7,985 nucleotides of DNA from Methanolinea sp. (GTDB lineage Archaea; Halobacteriota; Methanomicrobia; Methanomicrobiales; Methanospirillaceae): assembly GCA_013331225.1 (NCBI GenBank), contig DUGV01000275.1:844-8828 (forward strand), written 5' to 3'. The notes under the pieces were generated by a model that searched no databases, was not told where the DNA came from, and worked only from the letters and a program-made list of their open reading frames with translations. The position numbers and the translations under genes are program-made. Positions 1 through 6,968 of the stretch are shown piece after piece (positions within the stretch are counted from its first letter, which is position 1; the number at the start of each line of letters is the position of its first letter).

Positions 1-1400
1 GCCTGTTCATCGTCCGGGATGTCCATGAGCCGGACCCCGCCCCCCGGCTCGCTCACGAGTTCCCTCTGCGAAGACCGGGCATTACCCCTGGCTTTTCCCA
101 TCTCGAAGATGGGAACTCCCAACTGGGACTGGCCATCATAGGTTGCCCTGACGAGGAGACGGGCCACGGGGCGAATGCTCGGGTACGGGTCACCCTGCCG
201 GACGAGGATACGGTATTCATGCTCTGCGCTCCGCGGGTTCCAGAACCTGAGGGCATAGTCGTGCTGGACATGGTCGTCAAGGTCAATTTCGGCCGCGCAC
301 GCTGCCGCTCCCCGGGCAACCGTCTCCATGGGATGGGCGTGCCGGACATTCTGCCGCCCGAACCGGTACTCGAGCGCTTTTTTTATGGCCGGGATCTGGC
401 TGCACCCCCCCACCATGACCACGCCGGCAAGGTCGTCCTCTGCAAAACCCCGCGAATAGGCCCCCTGGAGTGCCCTCTGGATAACTGCATTGAGGCGGGG
501 AAAGACCCCCTTCTCTTCCAGGAGGCGCTCGAACTCGGTCCTCGTGTAGGGAATCGAGAGTTCACACCGGTCATGAGTGCCGGTGCACGCGGAAATTTCC
601 GTCTCCTCTCCAAGGGATAGTGCCTCCTTTGCCCTCTCGCATGCCGAGAGCAGGGGACGCGAGAGCGCCTTTCTCGACCGCTCATCGCAGGTGGAGATGC
701 ACCTCTCCCATACCTCGCCGAAGATCCACTGGTCCATCCGCATCCCGCCGATATCATCCCCCGCTTTCCCGAGCACTCTGCAGCGGCGGCCGGGACTATC
801 ACCTTTGTCCTCGAGGCGGACCACCGAGACGTCAAGGGTCCCGCCCCCCATGTCAAAGAGCATGAACACCTCCCCGGGTATGAGCGTGAAGCCGGACGCC
901 ACCGCGGCGGCAGTCGCCTCGTCGACTACCCGGACCCTGCCAATTCCCGCGGAGCCGGCAAGGGAGATGATCCAGTCCTGGTAATGCTCGAACGATTCTA
1001 CCGGCACCGGGAAGACAGCCTCGATCTCCTCACAACCCTGTGCAGGCAGGATGGATGAGAGTATGGCCTGGAGGAAATCGGCACCCACCTCGCGGTAACT
1101 CCTGCTCCCTCCGGGCAGCGGGACCCGGACCGGGCTCCTGGTGGAGATGTAGTGCTTCATCCAGCGAACGGTGGAAGGGGAATCGAGGAGGCCGCGGTCA
1201 TGCACCTGCTGTCCGATCCACCGGGCCTCTTCCCCGCCGTAGTGGATAAGGGAGGGGATCACCGGGGTGTTTCGCGGTTCTGCATTGCAGGGGCGGGACC
1301 ACCCGGGAATCTCCCGCACCCGTGCGGATCCCTGGCCTTCGTCCCAGCATGCAATCACGGTGTTCGAAGTGCCAAAATCGATGGAGACCCTGAGTGGCAT
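1..1400 (-). CDS. Hsp70/DnaK-like ATPase, partial (C-terminus beyond left edge)
   Basis: About 466 residues are visible before the reading frame leaves the window. The actin/Hsp70 ATPase fold is clear: phosphate-1 motif IDFGTSNT at residues 7-14, connect-1-like VVDEATAAAV at 159-168, phosphate-2 FDMGGGTLDVSVV at 182-194, and the adenosine motif VVMVGGCSQIPAIKKAL at 327-343. After about residue 370 comes a beta-rich stretch (DYALRFWNP, then YRILVRQGDPYP) in the place of the DnaK substrate-binding domain, but it does not match classical DnaK closely. The ATG at 1400 overlaps the stop of the WD40 gene by one base (TAATG) and has GGTGA at 1408-1412, seven bases upstream. It is the last visible gene of the operon. 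Known for the family: ATP-driven binding of client proteins. Inferred: a specialised, operon-bound chaperone rather than the housekeeping DnaK, because dnaJ and grpE are absent here and the sequence is divergent and cysteine-rich. Confidence 0.9.
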   Translation of the reverse strand, partial: MPLRVSIDFGTSNTVIACWDEGQGSARVREIPGWSRPCNAEPRNTPVIPSLIHYGGEEARWIGQQVHDRGLLDSPSTVRWMKHYISTRSPVRVPLPGGSRSYREVGADFLQAILSSILPAQGCEEIEAVFPVPVESFEHYQDWIISLAGSAGIGRVRVVDEATAAAVASGFTLIPGEVFMLFDMGGGTLDVSVVRLEDKGDSPGRRCRVLGKAGDDIGGMRMDQWIFGEVWERCISTCDERSRKALSRPLLSACERAKEALSLGEETEISACTGTHDRCELSIPYTRTEFERLLEEKGVFPRLNAVIQRALQGAYSRGFAEDDLAGVVMVGGCSQIPAIKKALEYRFGRQNVRHAHPMETVARGAAACAAEIDLDDHVQHDYALRFWNPRSAEHEYRILVRQGDPYPSIRPVARLLVRATYDGQSQLGVPIFEMGKARGNARSSQRELVSEPGGGVRLMDIPDDEQ

Positions 1401-4246
1401 TACATCCTCACCCCGCACGCGACGGCTTCGGATCTCACTGGTTCTTCGACAATCTCAATATCATGCGGGCCGGCCGGCATCCCGGCACCGCCATACGCGA
1501 TGCACTGGCGGAACCTGCCGGCCAGGAGGCGCTCGAGGAATTTCCACTGCCGGATATCCTGATGAGAGGAAGCGCGGCTGATGCATGTCTGCACGTATCC
1601 AATATCGGCGGGGGTGGTCCGGTTCATCGGTTTTACCCAGGGGAGCCCGGAGAGGTGCAGTGACCCATCCAGGCCAGCGGAGGCCACCCAGTGCATACCG
1701 GGGATGATACAGATGCCGTTGCGCGCATCGGCCCTGACCACGCGGTTGCGGATGAGCTCCCCTCCGGGGAGTGCCCAGATGGAGATGGTCCCGCCATCGA
1801 CGGCGCTCACGAGCAAATTCCCGTCAGGGTGCACCGCGAGGGACCGGACCCTCCCGGCATGTATGAGGGGAGTTCCCATCGGCGCACCTGATGGGAGGCT
1901 CCAGAGCCGGATTGCCCGGTCCCAGCTCCCGGTTGCGAGGATACGGCCATCGCCCGAAATCCCAAGGCAGGAGACCACGTGCGAGTGGCCGGAAATGCGT
2001 GCATTCATTTCGCACGATTCCAGATCCCACACGATGGCAGACCGGTCGTGTGAACCGCTGACGAGGAAGCGCCCTGCCGGCGAGAATGAAAGGGAAGTGA
2101 CGGCACTTCCATGCCCCTCAAGGGATGCGACGTGGGTGCCTTCGGGAAGCGACCAGACGCGGACAACGCCGTCCCAGCCCGCGCTCGCGAGGAGATCCCC
2201 CTCGAGGCTCACGGCAAGGGCATGCACCCCGCCCTCGTGTCCCTCCAGGGTTGCCCGAAGAGAACCGGTCTCGATATCCCAGAGCGAGACCCTGCCCTGC
2301 GCATCCCCGCATGCGGCCAGGGTGCCGGAAGGGTCGAGTGCGAGGCATTCTATCCGGCCGCAGAAGAGGTTGTGCCAGTGCACCAGTTCCTGCGATCGTG
2401 TCTCCCACACCATGAGAATCCCGCCCTCGCTCCCGCAGGAGAGGACTTCTCCGCATGGGGTGGCCGCAAGGCAGCGGATAGCAGCGCCGGGGCCCTGCAT
2501 GACGGTCTGCAGTTCACCGCCAGGCAGCGCCCTGAGCCGGACCGATCCATCCCACCCCGCGCTGATCGCCCCGGTCCCCGAACTGTTGACTGCCAGGAGC
2601 TGGACCTGTCCCTGGTGGGCCTTCATAAAGTGGAGTCTCTTTCCCTCAGGGATTGACCAGGTGTGGAGGTATCCGTCCCGGCAACCTGCAAGGAGAAAGG
2701 CTCCCCCCGGGTGGAGTGCAAGGCACGTGATTCCCTGCCCCGGCACATCGAAGCGGAGCACCTCCCTGGCTTCGGAGGGGGAGAAAAGCACCGCGGTGTG
2801 TTCGTCAGTGGCCATCGCCCCGAAGTCCCCGGAGGGAGTGTGGCACCATGCGATGAACCGCTTTGCATGGGACGGCGTGAGCATGCGGAGAGCGCCATCC
2901 TCGCAGTTCCAGGTCCTGAACGTGCCTCTCTCGTCAATCCCGGCCAGGGCCGCTCCTTCGCAGGAGAAGGTGAGACCACGAATCGCGTCTCCTCCCCCCT
3001 GGATCTCCGCATATTCCATATCGCCTCTCTTCCAGAGCATCACGGTCCCGTCCCTGCCACCGGAGGCGACCAGGTCGCCATGACATGCAAGGGCTGCGAC
3101 GGCGCAATCATGGAGGTGCCTTCGGTCCGCCACCTCTCCACCAGGCCAGGTCCAGGTGCAGACAGTCCCGTCAAAACCTGCCGAGAGAAGGGTGTCGCCT
3201 TCGGGAGGAAAGGCAATCGCGGCCACTGCGCTGCCGTGGGCCTGCCACTCGCGGATCTCCGTGCTGTTCCCTGTCCCGAGCACCCTCACCCGCCCGTCGT
3301 TTCCCCCCAGAACAAGGGCAAGTCCTCCCGGGGCGTATGCGAGGGTGGTGATGCCTCCGCATGCCGGTCTGCATGAAGAGAGGAGGACTCCTCCGGGCAG
3401 GGACCACTGGCAGAGTGTGCCGTCGCAACCAAGCGTCGCAAGGTGTGTCCCATCAGGGGAGAATGCCGCCTGCTCGACCCTGCCGCCGGGGCCTGAAAGC
3501 ATCCCGGATGGTGCCTCCGGGGGTTCAGGGTATCTCCAGCGGTCCGGGACCAGGGCAAGGAGGTCCTTCCAGAGCGCGAGGTCTGTGTCCGGGGGCTTGT
3601 ACCCGGATACACGGAGCGTTTGGACTGCGTCCACGGCGTATGGCAATGGTGCGAGGAAGAGGAGTGCATACAGTTCATCCCATCGCCTCTCCTTTCTGCA
3701 AAAATCGAAGTGTGCGCTCCAGTCTCCAGTCGACCACCCGGGCGCATCAGGGCGGTCTGCGAGCGCGTGGAAAAGGCGTGCGATTCCCTGCTCCCTGGCC
3801 TGTGCGAGCGCCCTCGAACGGATATCCGGCGGTGCAGAGAGGAGCGACTTTTCGAGCAAAGGGTGACCTTCGAGGAGATCGAGTTCCCGCCAGGCCGCAA
3901 TCTCCCCGGTGAGGAAGAGAAACAGTGCCTTTCTCTCATCGCTGCGGGGGAGATATCCGCATTTCCTGGCGATGGAGATGAGGCGGGGGTCCCCCTCCCC
4001 GAGTACGCAGTCACAGAAGGCTTCGACGGCGTCCGGGGATTCAAGGGAGGAGAGGCACTCCCGTGCTGCATCCCTCACATCAGGATGGACCGAATCCACA
4101 AATGCTCGCGAGAGTGCACGTACTGCACCATTGTCCCCACACCTGGCCGCGACCGCGAGCCCTGTAATTGCAGACGAGCGGATTAGCCTCCCGATCAGCG
4201 GGGTCCCGCAGGAGACGCGGGTGATCATCCGGTCCATCGCGGGCAT
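1400..4246 (-). CDS. Large WD40-repeat protein with N-terminal HEAT-like helical region
   Basis: 948 residues. Residues 1-240 are mostly alpha-helical and HEAT-like, with a helix-rich segment around 40-100 (VHPDVRDAARECL) followed by ALFLFLTGEIAAWRELD at 107-123. Residues about 252-870 form beta-propeller repeats: WD40 D-strand ends such as WDGVVRVWSLPEG (691-703) and WDRAIRLWSLPSG (775-787) recur at 274, 316, 358, 398, 439, 481, 523, 565, 606, 649, 691, 733, 775, 817 and 859, which is 15 repeats of about 42 residues. Many carry a terminal LPxG after the W. Residues 871-948 are a non-repeat tail containing KFLERLLAGRFRQC (902-915). No signal peptide or membrane segment is visible. The start at 4246 lies six bases after GGTGA (4253-4257), which contains the stop of the AAA gene. 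Probable role (inference): a cytoplasmic scaffold or sensor that presents partners to the two operon ATPases. No catalytic domain was recognised. Confidence 0.93.
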   Translation of the reverse strand: MPAMDRMITRVSCGTPLIGRLIRSSAITGLAVAARCGDNGAVRALSRAFVDSVHPDVRDAARECLSSLESPDAVEAFCDCVLGEGDPRLISIARKCGYLPRSDERKALFLFLTGEIAAWRELDLLEGHPLLEKSLLSAPPDIRSRALAQAREQGIARLFHALADRPDAPGWSTGDWSAHFDFCRKERRWDELYALLFLAPLPYAVDAVQTLRVSGYKPPDTDLALWKDLLALVPDRWRYPEPPEAPSGMLSGPGGRVEQAAFSPDGTHLATLGCDGTLCQWSLPGGVLLSSCRPACGGITTLAYAPGGLALVLGGNDGRVRVLGTGNSTEIREWQAHGSAVAAIAFPPEGDTLLSAGFDGTVCTWTWPGGEVADRRHLHDCAVAALACHGDLVASGGRDGTVMLWKRGDMEYAEIQGGGDAIRGLTFSCEGAALAGIDERGTFRTWNCEDGALRMLTPSHAKRFIAWCHTPSGDFGAMATDEHTAVLFSPSEAREVLRFDVPGQGITCLALHPGGAFLLAGCRDGYLHTWSIPEGKRLHFMKAHQGQVQLLAVNSSGTGAISAGWDGSVRLRALPGGELQTVMQGPGAAIRCLAATPCGEVLSCGSEGGILMVWETRSQELVHWHNLFCGRIECLALDPSGTLAACGDAQGRVSLWDIETGSLRATLEGHEGGVHALAVSLEGDLLASAGWDGVVRVWSLPEGTHVASLEGHGSAVTSLSFSPAGRFLVSGSHDRSAIVWDLESCEMNARISGHSHVVSCLGISGDGRILATGSWDRAIRLWSLPSGAPMGTPLIHAGRVRSLAVHPDGNLLVSAVDGGTISIWALPGGELIRNRVVRADARNGICIIPGMHWVASAGLDGSLHLSGLPWVKPMNRTTPADIGYVQTCISRASSHQDIRQWKFLERLLAGRFRQCIAYGGAGMPAGPHDIEIVEEPVRSEAVACGVRM
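1408..1412 (-). promoter_or_regulatory. Ribosome binding site of the Hsp70-like gene, inside the WD40 coding end
   Basis: GGTGA on the minus strand lies within the last codons of the WD40 gene, seven bases from the ATG at 1400. It fixes the start of the Hsp70-like gene and again indicates coupling. Confidence 0.65.
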
Positions 4247-4252
4247 GGGTAT

Positions 4253-4257
4253 TCACC
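4253..4257 (-). promoter_or_regulatory. Ribosome binding site of the WD40 gene, containing the upstream stop codon
   Basis: GGTGA on the minus strand includes the TGA stop of the AAA+ gene (4253-4255) and is six bases from the WD40 ATG at 4246. Ribosomes ending the AAA gene therefore finish on the next gene's binding site, which points to translational coupling. Confidence 0.7.
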
Positions 4258-5821
4258 GGTTGGCAGGGGAGACGACCGGCTCCAGGCAGATCGATCCGCC
4301 CGGAATCCCGGCAGGGGTAGCTGGTGGAGACGCCGACAGTGCCCGCCCCTCAGTCAGCCACGCCCGAAGTCCCCCGATCACTTCCTTCTGCGAGATCGAG
4401 AGCGGCACCTGTGCCCCCAGCGCGGTGAGTATGTCGCCGGTGGTGACCCGCCGCATATCCTGGTTGAATGCATGGTACATTGCATCGATGACCGTCTGCT
4501 CAATCTCGGCACCCACGTAACCCTCGGACGCCGCAGCCAGGCGGTCCAGTTCGAAGTCGTCGGGAAGGAGTCCGCGCCTCCGCAGGTGGACCGAGAATAT
4601 CTCCCTGCGCTCTCCAAGCGAGGGGAGGTCGAGGAAGAACACCTCGTCAAACCTCCCCTTGCGAAGGAGCTCCGGGGGGAGCGCAGAGATGTCGTTTGCC
4701 GTCGCCACCACGAAGCAGGGGGAGGTCTTGTCCTGCATCCAGGTGAGGATGGTCGCAAAGACCCTCTGGCTGGTCCCGGAGTCACCGTTCCCGAACGAAA
4801 ATGCCTTCTCCATCTCGTCGATCCAGAGGATGCAGGGCGAGATGGTCTCTGCAAGGGCAAGTGCACGGCGGGTGCGCTCCTCAGACTCCCCGACAAAGCT
4901 CCCGAAGAGCGCTCCCACGTCGAGGCGGAGCAGCGGGAGCCTCCACATCCCGGCAATCATCTTTGCCGTGAGGCTCTTTCCGGTCCCGGGGATGCCTATC
5001 AGGGCGATCCCCTTCGGAGACGGCAGCCCGTACTCCCGGGCCTCGCGCGAGAATGCCCGCTCCCTCAGGCGGAGCCACTCCTTCAGCACGGAAAGCCCGC
5101 CTACGTTCTCCGCGGTCTCTGTGGCGCTGTAGAACTCGAGCGCCTCGCTCTGGGAGAGGATGTCCTTCTTCTCTGAGACCACTGAATCGATGTCGCGGTC
5201 ATCGAGGCGCCCGCGGCGGACAATCGCCTTCGAAAACGACCTGCAGGCCTGGTTGAGGGACATCCCGAGGGCTGCCTGGATCAGCTTCTCCCGGCCGAGG
5301 GGGGTGAGGGAATCTCCTGCCCCGCTCCCGCGCAGCAGCCGGTCGAGTTCGTGCTCGAGATCCCTCGCAGAAGGCGGGGGCACGTGAAGCACGACCGCAT
5401 CGTCACGGATCTCCTCGGGCACCTTCAATGACGGGGTGACCACCACCATGGTCCTGCGGGAGAACCGGAACTTCTGGGCCAGGTTCCGGAGCCTTCGCTT
5501 CACGCCAGGGTTTCCCCAGAACTCATGGAAGTCCTTGAGCACGATCACGGAGGCTTCGTCGGTCTTCTCCATCTCTTCGAGGGCTACGAGGGGATCTCTC
5601 GCAGAAGAGCCCCTGCAGGGTGTGCCGGCCGGCCCCGCAAACCCGTCTGAATGGTCCCAGGTGAAAAAAGGCCTTTTGGGGGAGAAGCGGCCGCAGACAT
5701 CCTGGAGCATCCTGATCGCCCTCTCCTCCTCGGCGGTGTGCAGGATGAGCAAGGTGATGCGTGCCCTCAGGCAGAGGTCGACCTGGGAGGGGATATCCTG
5801 CTCGCTGGCATCTGTTCTCAT
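4253..5821 (-). CDS. Ycf46-like AAA+ ATPase with degenerate N-terminal AAA-like domain
   Basis: 522 residues from the chosen start. The C-terminal AAA+ module is complete: Walker A GIPGTGKS at 276-283, an aromatic pore-loop segment FVGESE starting at 309, Walker B CILWIDEME at 330-338 (D335, E336), sensor-1 Asn in TAND (N376), arginine fingers in LLRKGRFDEV (R387, R390), and GYVGAEIEQ near 434-442. The first 230 residues lack a P-loop but keep an AAA-like pattern: LRARITLLILHTAEEER at 18-34, a Walker-B-like VIVLKDFHEFW at 92-102 and VVVTPS at 126-131. This arrangement and length match the Ycf46 family of cyanobacteria and plastids. The start at 5821 makes an ATGA overlap with the DUF1257 stop and has GGAG six bases upstream; an alternative ATG at 5827 would add two residues, but GGAG would then abut it. 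Known for AAA+ proteins: ring-forming ATP-driven remodelling. The client is unknown; the coupled DUF1257 and WD40 genes suggest they are its partners. Confidence 0.93.
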   Translation of the reverse strand: MRTDASEQDIPSQVDLCLRARITLLILHTAEEERAIRMLQDVCGRFSPKRPFFTWDHSDGFAGPAGTPCRGSSARDPLVALEEMEKTDEASVIVLKDFHEFWGNPGVKRRLRNLAQKFRFSRRTMVVVTPSLKVPEEIRDDAVVLHVPPPSARDLEHELDRLLRGSGAGDSLTPLGREKLIQAALGMSLNQACRSFSKAIVRRGRLDDRDIDSVVSEKKDILSQSEALEFYSATETAENVGGLSVLKEWLRLRERAFSREAREYGLPSPKGIALIGIPGTGKSLTAKMIAGMWRLPLLRLDVGALFGSFVGESEERTRRALALAETISPCILWIDEMEKAFSFGNGDSGTSQRVFATILTWMQDKTSPCFVVATANDISALPPELLRKGRFDEVFFLDLPSLGERREIFSVHLRRRGLLPDDFELDRLAAASEGYVGAEIEQTVIDAMYHAFNQDMRRVTTGDILTALGAQVPLSISQKEVIGGLRAWLTEGRALSASPPATPAGIPGGSICLEPVVSPANR

Positions 5822-6213
5822 GCCCATCTCCGGACCACGATGCGGACCGAGCCGTCTTCCTGCTCAACCTCTTCTACCATGGTATATCCTTCACGTTCTG
5901 CCTGCTCACGCACCGTCCTCCGGGCGTACTCCTGCTGGATTCGGGGGTAGTTCCGGCGCAGGGAATCGAGGATTTTTTTATCTGCACCCTTCACTCCCCA
6001 GGAGTCTGCCAGGAGATCGTAACAGCCATCTCCGTTCCGGACGAACCCCACGCCGTACCCGTCTCTTCCAGCAACAGAGAGGTCAACCTGCTGCACGCCA
6101 TGGTAACCCCTGATGGTTCCCCCTGTCTCGACCTGGTAGCCCATCTCCTCGAGGCATTGTGCGAGAAGAGACTGGTCCTTGAAGGCGGTCTTCACTTTTG
6201 AGAAGTGCGACAT
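5818..6213 (-). CDS. DUF1257 / Ycf35-family protein
   Basis: 131 residues, close to the usual length of this small family. It shows the family's landmarks: MSHFSKVKT at the N-terminus, RGYHGVQQVDL at 35-45, GYGVGFVRNGDGCYDLLAD at 52-70, the tyrosine-containing helix NYPRIQQEYARRTV at 88-101, and the C-terminal EDGSVRIVVRRW at 119-130. The molecular function of Ycf35/DUF1257 is not established; the name comes from a conserved plastid open reading frame. The start ATG at 6213 is three bases beyond the stop of the radical SAM gene, with GGTG at 6224-6227 about ten bases upstream. Its stop overlaps the AAA start by four bases (ATGA), implying balanced production with the Ycf46-like ATPase. Inferred role: an adaptor, substrate or regulator of that ATPase. 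No cofactor motif, signal peptide or membrane segment is seen. Confidence 0.9.
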   Translation of the reverse strand: MSHFSKVKTAFKDQSLLAQCLEEMGYQVETGGTIRGYHGVQQVDLSVAGRDGYGVGFVRNGDGCYDLLADSWGVKGADKKILDSLRRNYPRIQQEYARRTVREQAEREGYTMVEEVEQEDGSVRIVVRRWA

Positions 6214-6216
6214 GGA

Positions 6217-6801
6217 TCAGGTGCACCCCCGCTCGAAAGGAAGGGGGGCCCTCTTCGGGAACCCGGTGGTGGTGATCTCCCCATCGCGGCATATGGTGAA
6301 CTCGACTGACTCTCCTTTGTCTGCCTCTTCTTGATAAGGAGTGATCCTCCCGGAAAGGAAGGCTGCCACCTGGTTTGAAGAGGCACAAAGAGATGATTCC
6401 ATGCGGAGTTCCTGGAGGTAGGGTCCTGCCACGAGAAGATCGGTTTCCTGGAGGAGCGCCCTCCAGTCCTGCCGCCGGCTTCGCAGGAGATTCTCTATCG
6501 GATACCCGCTGAACGTCACGACGGACCTGCCCGCATCCCGGATTATTTTCCCGAGTGTTGCAAGGGGGGCTGCCTGGCAGAACGGTTCCCCGCCGGAAAA
6601 CGACACCCCCTCGATCCCGGGGATGGAGAGAATGCGCTCCGCCAGCATCTCCTCGTGGACGAAATTTGCCTTCCTGAATGACCAAAGGTCCCGGTTGAAA
6701 CAACCAGGGCAGCGGAGCGGGCACCCCTGGACCCATACGACCGCTCTTCTCCCGGGCCCGTTCACCGCGGATCGCTCGAGAAACCCGGCACAATTGATCA
6801 T
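6217..6801 (-). CDS. NrdG-like radical SAM protein (glycyl-radical-activase type)
   Basis: 194 residues. The [4Fe-4S]/SAM motif CPLRCPGC (C27, C31, C34) is CX3CX2C. It is followed by FSGGEP at 68-73, VVTFSGYPIENLL at 94-106, DLLVAGPYLQELR at 121-133 and SSNQ at 141-144, in the order typical of anaerobic ribonucleotide reductase activating proteins and related short activases. Family chemistry: reductive cleavage of S-adenosylmethionine to a 5'-deoxyadenosyl radical. The frame is open up to 6978, but the ATG at 6801 is preferred: GGTGA (6809-6813) sits seven bases upstream, and homology to the activase family begins right after it, while the extra 59 residues resemble no domain. It is the first gene of the operon. 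No NrdD or other glycyl radical enzyme is encoded in the window, so calling it nrdG would be unsafe; its substrate may be another protein, possibly an operon partner. Confidence 0.9.
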   Translation of the reverse strand: MINCAGFLERSAVNGPGRRAVVWVQGCPLRCPGCFNRDLWSFRKANFVHEEMLAERILSIPGIEGVSFSGGEPFCQAAPLATLGKIIRDAGRSVVTFSGYPIENLLRSRRQDWRALLQETDLLVAGPYLQELRMESSLCASSNQVAAFLSGRITPYQEEADKGESVEFTICRDGEITTTGFPKRAPLPFERGCT

Positions 6802-6808
6802 ATCCCCT

Positions 6809-6813
6809 TCACC
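6809..6813 (-). promoter_or_regulatory. Ribosome binding site that decides the radical SAM start
   Basis: GGTGA on the minus strand, complementary to the archaeal 16S rRNA 3' end, lies seven bases upstream of the ATG at 6801. It supports this ATG over the upstream in-frame ATG at 6978. Confidence 0.7.
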
Positions 6814-6894
6814 CCGCCTGGTCGAAAACCGCCATCGCATTCCCCCGGGGCAATCTCCCCCTGATACATGAAAAGAGAGGTTTCCAGCCGGAAT

Positions 6895-6902
6895 GGTATA
6901 AG
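6895..6902 (-). promoter_or_regulatory. Possible TATA box of the radical SAM operon
   Basis: CTTATACC on the minus strand is preceded by a purine-rich stretch (GAGAGAAGGA) that could act as a BRE. A start of transcription about 25 bases further on, near 6872, would give a leader of roughly 70 bases. The match to an archaeal box is only moderate; the TATA stretch at 7026-7035 read on the minus strand is the alternative, giving a leader of about 200 bases. Confidence 0.35.
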
Positions 6903-6942
6903 TCCTTCTCTCTGCGGCCGTTTTTCCGCGAAAAAGTACTAC

Positions 6943-6968
6943 AATTGTATTACATAAGTAATGCAATT
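6943..6968. repeat. AT-rich inverted repeat, candidate operator
   Basis: Arms AATTGTATTAC (6943-6953) and GTAATGCAATT (6958-6968) are separated by ATAA. Ten of eleven arm positions are complementary, and the odd pair would be a T-G wobble on the plus strand. The left arm also overlaps a perfect 10-bp palindrome TACAATTGTA at 6940-6949. The size and symmetry fit a dimeric helix-turn-helix regulator site. It lies about 40 bp upstream of the putative minus-strand TATA box and upstream of all plus-strand boxes. A transcript hairpin is the other reading. Confidence 0.6.

Noticed and set aside
219..1663. Several overlapping plus-strand open frames opposite the Hsp70-like gene and the WD40 end
   Set aside because: They lie antisense to conserved ATPase motifs and encode composition-biased sequence without recognisable domains; typical shadows of GC-rich coding DNA.
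1581..3083. 500-codon open plus-strand frame opposite the WD40 gene
   Set aside because: Low-complexity Pro/Ser/Arg-rich product with no domain; it mirrors the repeated, GC-rich WD40 gene, which has clear repeats and a ribosome binding site on the other strand.
6083..6793. 236-codon minus-strand frame overlapping the radical SAM and DUF1257 genes
   Set aside because: Out of frame with two genes that carry family motifs; its product is Arg/Pro/Gly-rich with no domain.
6217..6801. Calling the radical SAM gene nrdG outright
   Set aside because: The motifs fit the activase group, but no nrdD is adjacent and the context is a chaperone-like operon, so the specific role is unproven.
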